In this document: piece after piece, positions 60,170 to 64,000 of the stretch
Numbering within the stretch: position 1 is the first letter of the stretch
Layout: each line of letters opens with the position of its first letter
Assembly (NCBI GenBank): GCA_013127575.1
Contig: CP053418.1
Location: forward strand, 4,712,001-4,776,000
From: Ramlibacter terrae
GTDB taxonomy: Bacteria; Pseudomonadota; Gammaproteobacteria; Burkholderiales; Burkholderiaceae_C
Reading direction: 5' to 3'
Length of the DNA: 64,000 nt
Notes under the pieces: generated by a model
Told to the model about the DNA's origin: nothing
The model's input: only the letters and a program-made list of their open reading frames with translations
Database searches by the model: none
Program-made: the position numbers and the translations under genes

Positions 60170-60783
60170 GCGAACATCTCCTTGAGCTTGTCCATGGCAC
60201 CCTTGGTGACCAGCACCTTCTTGTAGTGCACCGGGGACAGCGGGTCTGCGTAACGCGGCTCGACGATGAGCACGTTGGGCAGGTTGCGGGACGCCGGTAC
60301 AGGTTCTCGTCGACTTCGTCGGCGATCACGAGCACGGAATCCGGGTTCATGGCCTTGAACCGGGCGGCCAGCTGCTTCGTCTTGGGGCTGTCGACGGTCA
60401 TGGACTCGACGACGGCCAGACGGCCGTCACGGGCCAGCTGGGAGAAGATGGACGCCATGCCGGCGCGGTACATCTTCTTGTTGATCTTCTGGGTGAAGTT
60501 CTCTTCCGGGCTGTTCGGGAAGATACGGCCGCCGCCACGCCACAGCGGGGAGGGTCATACCGGCGCGGGCGCGGCCCGTGCCCTTCTGGCGGAACGGCTT
60601 CTTGGTCGAGTGCTTGACCTGCTCGCGGTCCTTCTGGGCGCGCGTGCCTTGACGGGCGTTAGCACGGAAGGCCACCACGATCTGGTGGATCAGCGCTTCG
60701 TTGTATTCACGACCGAAGACGGTCTCGGGCGCGTCGACCTTGGACGACGACTGGCCTTGCTCGTTCAGGAGTTCGAGTTGCAT
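60166..60783 (-). CDS. rplD: 50S ribosomal protein L4
   Basis: L4, exit-tunnel constriction protein and operon autoregulator in enterics. It starts MQLELLNEQGQSSSKVDAPE; FRANARQGTRAQKDREQV and KGTGRARAGMT precede the loop. An extra C near 60550 and a lost T near 60296 (TACCTGGCG read as TACCGGCG) split it. Repair gives 205 residues. Start lies directly at the rplC stop. Confidence 0.95.
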
Positions 60784-61484
60784 TTACTTCTTCCCCTTCG
60801 TCTCGGCGGCCGGCTTGGCGGCGACCGGCTTCGGCTGGCCCTTGACGGCCAGGCGAACGGTGACGAAACCGTTCTTCGCGCCCGGGACGGCACCGCGGAC
60901 CAGCAGCAAGCCACGGCCTTCGTCCACGCGGACGACGTCGAGGTTCTGCACGGTCTTGGTCACGTCGCCCTGGTGGCCGGACATCTTCTTGCCCGGGAAC
61001 ACGCGGCCCGGATCCTGCGCCATGGAGATCGAGCCGGGAACGTTGTGCGAACGGCTGTTGCCGTGCGACGCGCGTTGCGACTTGAAGTTGTGGCGCTTGA
61101 TGGTGCCCATGAAGCCCTTGCCGATGGACGTGCCCTGCACGTCGACCAGCTGGCCGGCGGAGAACAGGTCCTGCACCGGCACGGTGGCGCCGGCGGCGTA
61201 CTTGCCGGCGGTGTCGGCGTCGACACGGAATTCACGGATGATTTCACCGGCTTCGACACCTGCCTTGGCGAGGTGGCCGGCGGCGGGCTTGGTCACGCGC
61301 GAGGCCTTGCGCGAACCGAACGTGACCGGAGGGCCACGTAGCCGTCGTTGTCTTGGGACTTGACCTGGGTGACGCGGTTGTTCGACACGTCGATCACGGT
61401 GACAGGGACTGCGTCCCCCTCGTCCGTGAACAGGCGCATCATGCCCACCTTGCGGCCCAGCAACCCGAGGCTGCTCAGACTCAT
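60784..61484 (-). CDS. rplC: 50S ribosomal protein L3
   Basis: L3, early 23S assembly protein. It starts MSLSSLGLLGRKVGMMRLFT at 61484; QVDVQGTSIGKGFMG-type region and HGNSRSHNVPGSISMAQDPG with RVFPGKKMSGHQG, carrying the methylated Gln. One A is missing near 61334 (CTCCAGGTC read as CTCCGGTC), at VALQVTFGSRKAS. Repaired length 233. Here it leads its own transcript: rpsJ is 1.5 kb upstream and separated by other genes. Confidence 0.96.
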
Positions 61485-61609
61485 GTTGTTACTCCGTTGC
61501 TTTCGCCGCAGCCGCTGCAATTGGCTTCTGCGTTTCGCGCGTGACTGGCACACGCGATCGAAAGAGGGTTGATAAAAGCTCCGCCCACGCGTGGTGAGCG
61601 AAGCCGGCG

Positions 61610-61639
61610 ATTGTAGCAGCTTTGGAATCCGGATGCCAG
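61610..61639 (-). promoter_or_regulatory. promoter of the rplC-rpsQ transcript
   Basis: On the minus strand CTGGCA (61639-61634), an 18-base spacer and TACAAT (61615-61610) form a good sigma-70 promoter, about 125 bases before the rplC ATG. The leader between them contains no long ORF. A promoter is needed here because rpsJ ends in a terminator upstream. Confidence 0.6.
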
Positions 61640-61709
61640 GCCGGGCTCGGGCCCGGGTGCAGGGCTACTGTACGATCCGCCCCGGAATCGCCACGGGCGT
61701 CATGGAGCC

Positions 61710-62092
61710 GTGGACTTGAACATCGCATCGAAATACTGGCTGATCCTGCCGATCGCCCTGCTCGTCACTTTCGGCCAGCTGCTCGCCAAATGGCGCTCGG
61801 GCACCGGCGGCTATGCCGCGGGCGGCGGTGAGCTGCAGACTTTCCTGCGCCTCGTCACCGACCCCGTCATGATCGCCGCCTACGGAGCCGGGTTCATCGC
61901 CAACGTCGGCTGGCTCTACGCGCTCACCAAGCTGCCGCTCACGATCGCCTTCCCGGTCTACATGGGCGTCACGTTCCTGTTCGTGCTGGCTGGCGGTTTT
62001 CTTTTCCTCGGCGAAACCGTGTCGGCCATCAAGGTGGCGTCCGTCGTGCTGATCTGGCAGGCATGTCGCTGGCGCTCCATGCCGACGCCTGA
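61710..62092 (+). CDS. small four-helix EamA/SMR-like membrane protein
   Basis: Integral membrane protein of about 127 residues with four hydrophobic helices: YWLILPIALLVTFGQLLAKW, VMIAAYGAGFIANVGWLYAL, FPVYMGVTFLFVLAGGFLFL and VASVVLILAGMSLALH. This is half an EamA protein, as in SMR exporters and ArnE/ArnF-type flippases. LTKLPLTIAFPVYMG is the most typical segment. Start GTG 61710 or TTG 61716. One C is lost near 62052 (ATCCTGGCAGG read as ATCTGGCAGG); the true stop is at 62092. The methyltransferase gene overlaps its end. Confidence 0.65.
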
Positions 62093-62956
62093 CCGCAACG
62101 GCGCCGACCTGGCGCAGTGGATCCAGGAGATCCGGGAGGTCTTCGTTGCCGAGGCCCCCGAATTGCTGGCCCTGTTCGACATCTACGGCGCCGAGGCCCT
62201 GTTCGGCCGGAGGTTCGTGGACGCGGACCTGCGCAAGCTGCCGCTCTCGGCGCGCCTCCTCGAGGTCGGGGCCGGGTCGATGCTGCTCAGCTGCCAACTG
62301 GTGCGGGAAGGCCGCGACGTCACCAGCCGGAGCCGACGGCGTCCGGGTTCGGGCACTTCGAACGGATGCGTGCACTGATCGTCCGGCACGCCGCGTCGCA
62401 AGGCTGCGCGCCACGCATCGTCGAATCGACCGCCGAAGCGTTCGAGATGACCGCCGCCTTCGACTACGCGTTCTCGATCAACGTCATGGAGCACGTCGAC
62501 GACGTGGAGCAGTCGATCCAGCGCATCGCGGCCAGCCTGGTGCCGGGCGGCACCTACCGCTTCACGTGCGCCAACTACCTGTTCCCGTACGAACCGCACT
62601 TCAACATCCCGACGCTGTTCTCCAAGCGCCTGACGGAACGCGTGATGCACGCCAAGATCTACGGCCGACGGCACATCGGCGATCCGGCGGGCCTGTGGAA
62701 GTCGCTGAACTGGATCAATGTGGTGGCGCTGCGCCGGATCGCCCGCCGGCTCCCGGCTGCGACGATGAGCTTCGACACGGAACTGCTCGTGACCACCCCG
62801 GAGCGCACCGCGACGGATGCGCAGTTTGCCGCGCGGCGCTCACCGCTGATGCGAAGCGTGATGCTCGGGCTCGTGCGCCTGCGGCTGCACCGGCTCTCGG
62901 CGATGGCGCCTGCCGCCATCCAGCCGATCATCGACTGCCGGGTCGTGCGGCGCTGA
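62079..62956 (+). CDS. class I SAM-dependent methyltransferase
   Basis: Rossmann-type methyltransferase of about 292 residues. Motif I is ARLLEVGAGSMLLSCQL; the acidic and post-I region is FDYAFSINVMEHVDDVEQSI, followed by LVPGGTYRFTCANYLFPYEP, a pattern of the Methyltransf_11/23 group acting on small molecules or lipid-linked sugars. ATG 62079 overlaps the SMR-like gene by 14 bases. One T is lost near 62333 (AGCCTGGAG read as AGCCGGAG), joining VTSLEPTASGFGHFERM. The two genes form a plus-strand cassette between rpsJ and rplC. Confidence 0.8.
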
Positions 62957-62960
62957 AAGA

Positions 62961-62986
62961 AAAGAGGCCGCTTGCGCGGCCTCTTT
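62961..62986. terminator. bidirectional terminator between methyltransferase and rpsJ
   Basis: A perfect 11-bp stem (AAAGAGGCCGC / GCGGCCTCTTT, arms 62961-62971 and 62976-62986) with loop TTGC. It serves the plus-strand cassette, and on the minus strand follows rpsJ, where it ends in TTTTCTTT. Confidence 0.85.
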
Positions 62987-63005
62987 CACTTGGGTTGCAG
63001 CAGTG

Positions 63006-63317
63006 TCACTGCAGCTTGATCTCGACGTCCACGCCGGCCGGCAGGTCCAGCTTCATCAGGGCGTCGACCGTCTTGTCGGTCGGGTCGACGATGTCCATCA
63101 GGCGCTGGTGCGTGCGGATCTCGAACTGGTCGCGCGACGACTTGTTGACGTGCGGCGAACGCAGGATGTCGAAACGCTTCATGCGCGTCGGCAGGGGCAC
63201 GGGTCCCTTGACGATGGCGCCGGTGCGCTTGGCGGTGTCGACGATCTCGGCGGCGGACTGGTCGATCAGCTTGTAATCGAAGGCCTTGAGGCGGATGCGG
63301 ATTTTCTGCTGGGCCAT
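63006..63317 (-). CDS. rpsJ: 30S ribosomal protein S10
   Basis: 103 residues, intact, canonical: MAQQKIRIRLKAFDYKLIDQ, KGPVPLPTRMKRFDILRSPH, RLMDIVDPTDKTVDALMKLD. Ribosome head protein, also the NusE antitermination factor. It follows tuf by four bases and is followed by a terminator instead of rplC. Confidence 0.98.
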   Translation of the reverse strand: MAQQKIRIRLKAFDYKLIDQSAAEIVDTAKRTGAIVKGPVPLPTRMKRFDILRSPHVNKSSRDQFEIRTHQRLMDIVDPTDKTVDALMKLDLPAGVDVEIKLQ

Positions 63318-63321
63318 GTGA

Positions 63322-64000
<679 letters not shown>

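Overview
The window looks like chromosome from a high-GC betaproteobacterium of the order Burkholderiales, most likely family Comamonadaceae (Ramlibacter/Variovorax-like). This rests on the base composition, the gene order gatCAB/mreBCD-mrdA, atpIBEFHAGDC and dat-DUF493-lipB-lipA, a permease-less PTS phosphorelay, and the long Arg/Gly-rich tail on ribosomal protein S3. It is ordinary core chromosome with one visibly lower-GC insertion.

Layout. 1-5.8 kb: end of an acyl-CoA carboxylase subunit, a PLD-type phospholipid synthase, an unknown protein, a lytic-transglycosylase-like protein, a DUF1653 protein and an AEC carrier. 5.9-14.2 kb: Rep helicase, a small secreted protein, phospholipase A1 (pldA), a bestrophin-like channel, CsbD, AsmA and exonuclease III. 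14.2-18.1 kb: pyrE and the gatCAB amidotransferase operon. 18.3-24.1 kb: the mreBCD-mrdA cell-shape operon and a YheT hydrolase. 24.1-25.8 kb: the lower-GC pair, a secreted trypsin-like protease and a secreted NlpC/P60-like cysteine hydrolase. 25.9-34.7 kb: a SnoaL-like protein, an NAD(P)-binding protein, LemA-TPM-TPM, a PBP7-type peptidase, NadM-Nudix, a histidine phosphatase, nnrD and a periplasmic binding protein. 34.7-41.9 kb: the complete F1Fo ATP synthase operon. 42-47.7 kb: a membrane protein, an MBL hydrolase, D-amino-acid aminotransferase, lipoate genes lipB/lipA, a DMT transporter and a lipoprotein. 47.8-53.5 kb: the MFS-EIIA-HPr-EI operon, divergent from CaiB plus an alpha/beta hydrolase. 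53.6-56.4 kb: a thioredoxin-like lipoprotein, cytochrome c', cytochrome b561, a GNAT acetyltransferase and a peroxiredoxin. 56.5-64 kb: ribosomal S10-operon genes rpsQ back to rplC, a plus-strand insert (SMR-like protein plus methyltransferase), then rpsJ and the end of tuf.

The most important property is the quality of the sequence itself. About half of the genes, including essential ones (mreB, atpA, atpD, rplB, rplC, rplD, rpsC, lipB), carry one-base frameshifts. Nearly every one that can be repaired from family knowledge sits in a CCWGG pentamer (CCTGG or CCAGG read as CCGG, CTGG, CCAG or CCCCTGG). This fits systematic base-calling error at a methylated Dcm-like motif, not gene decay. Such genes are therefore annotated as single CDS over their full span, with the shift points given.

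No CRISPR array, tRNA, rRNA, insertion sequence or prophage gene was recognised. No gene-free stretch exceeds about 230 bases.
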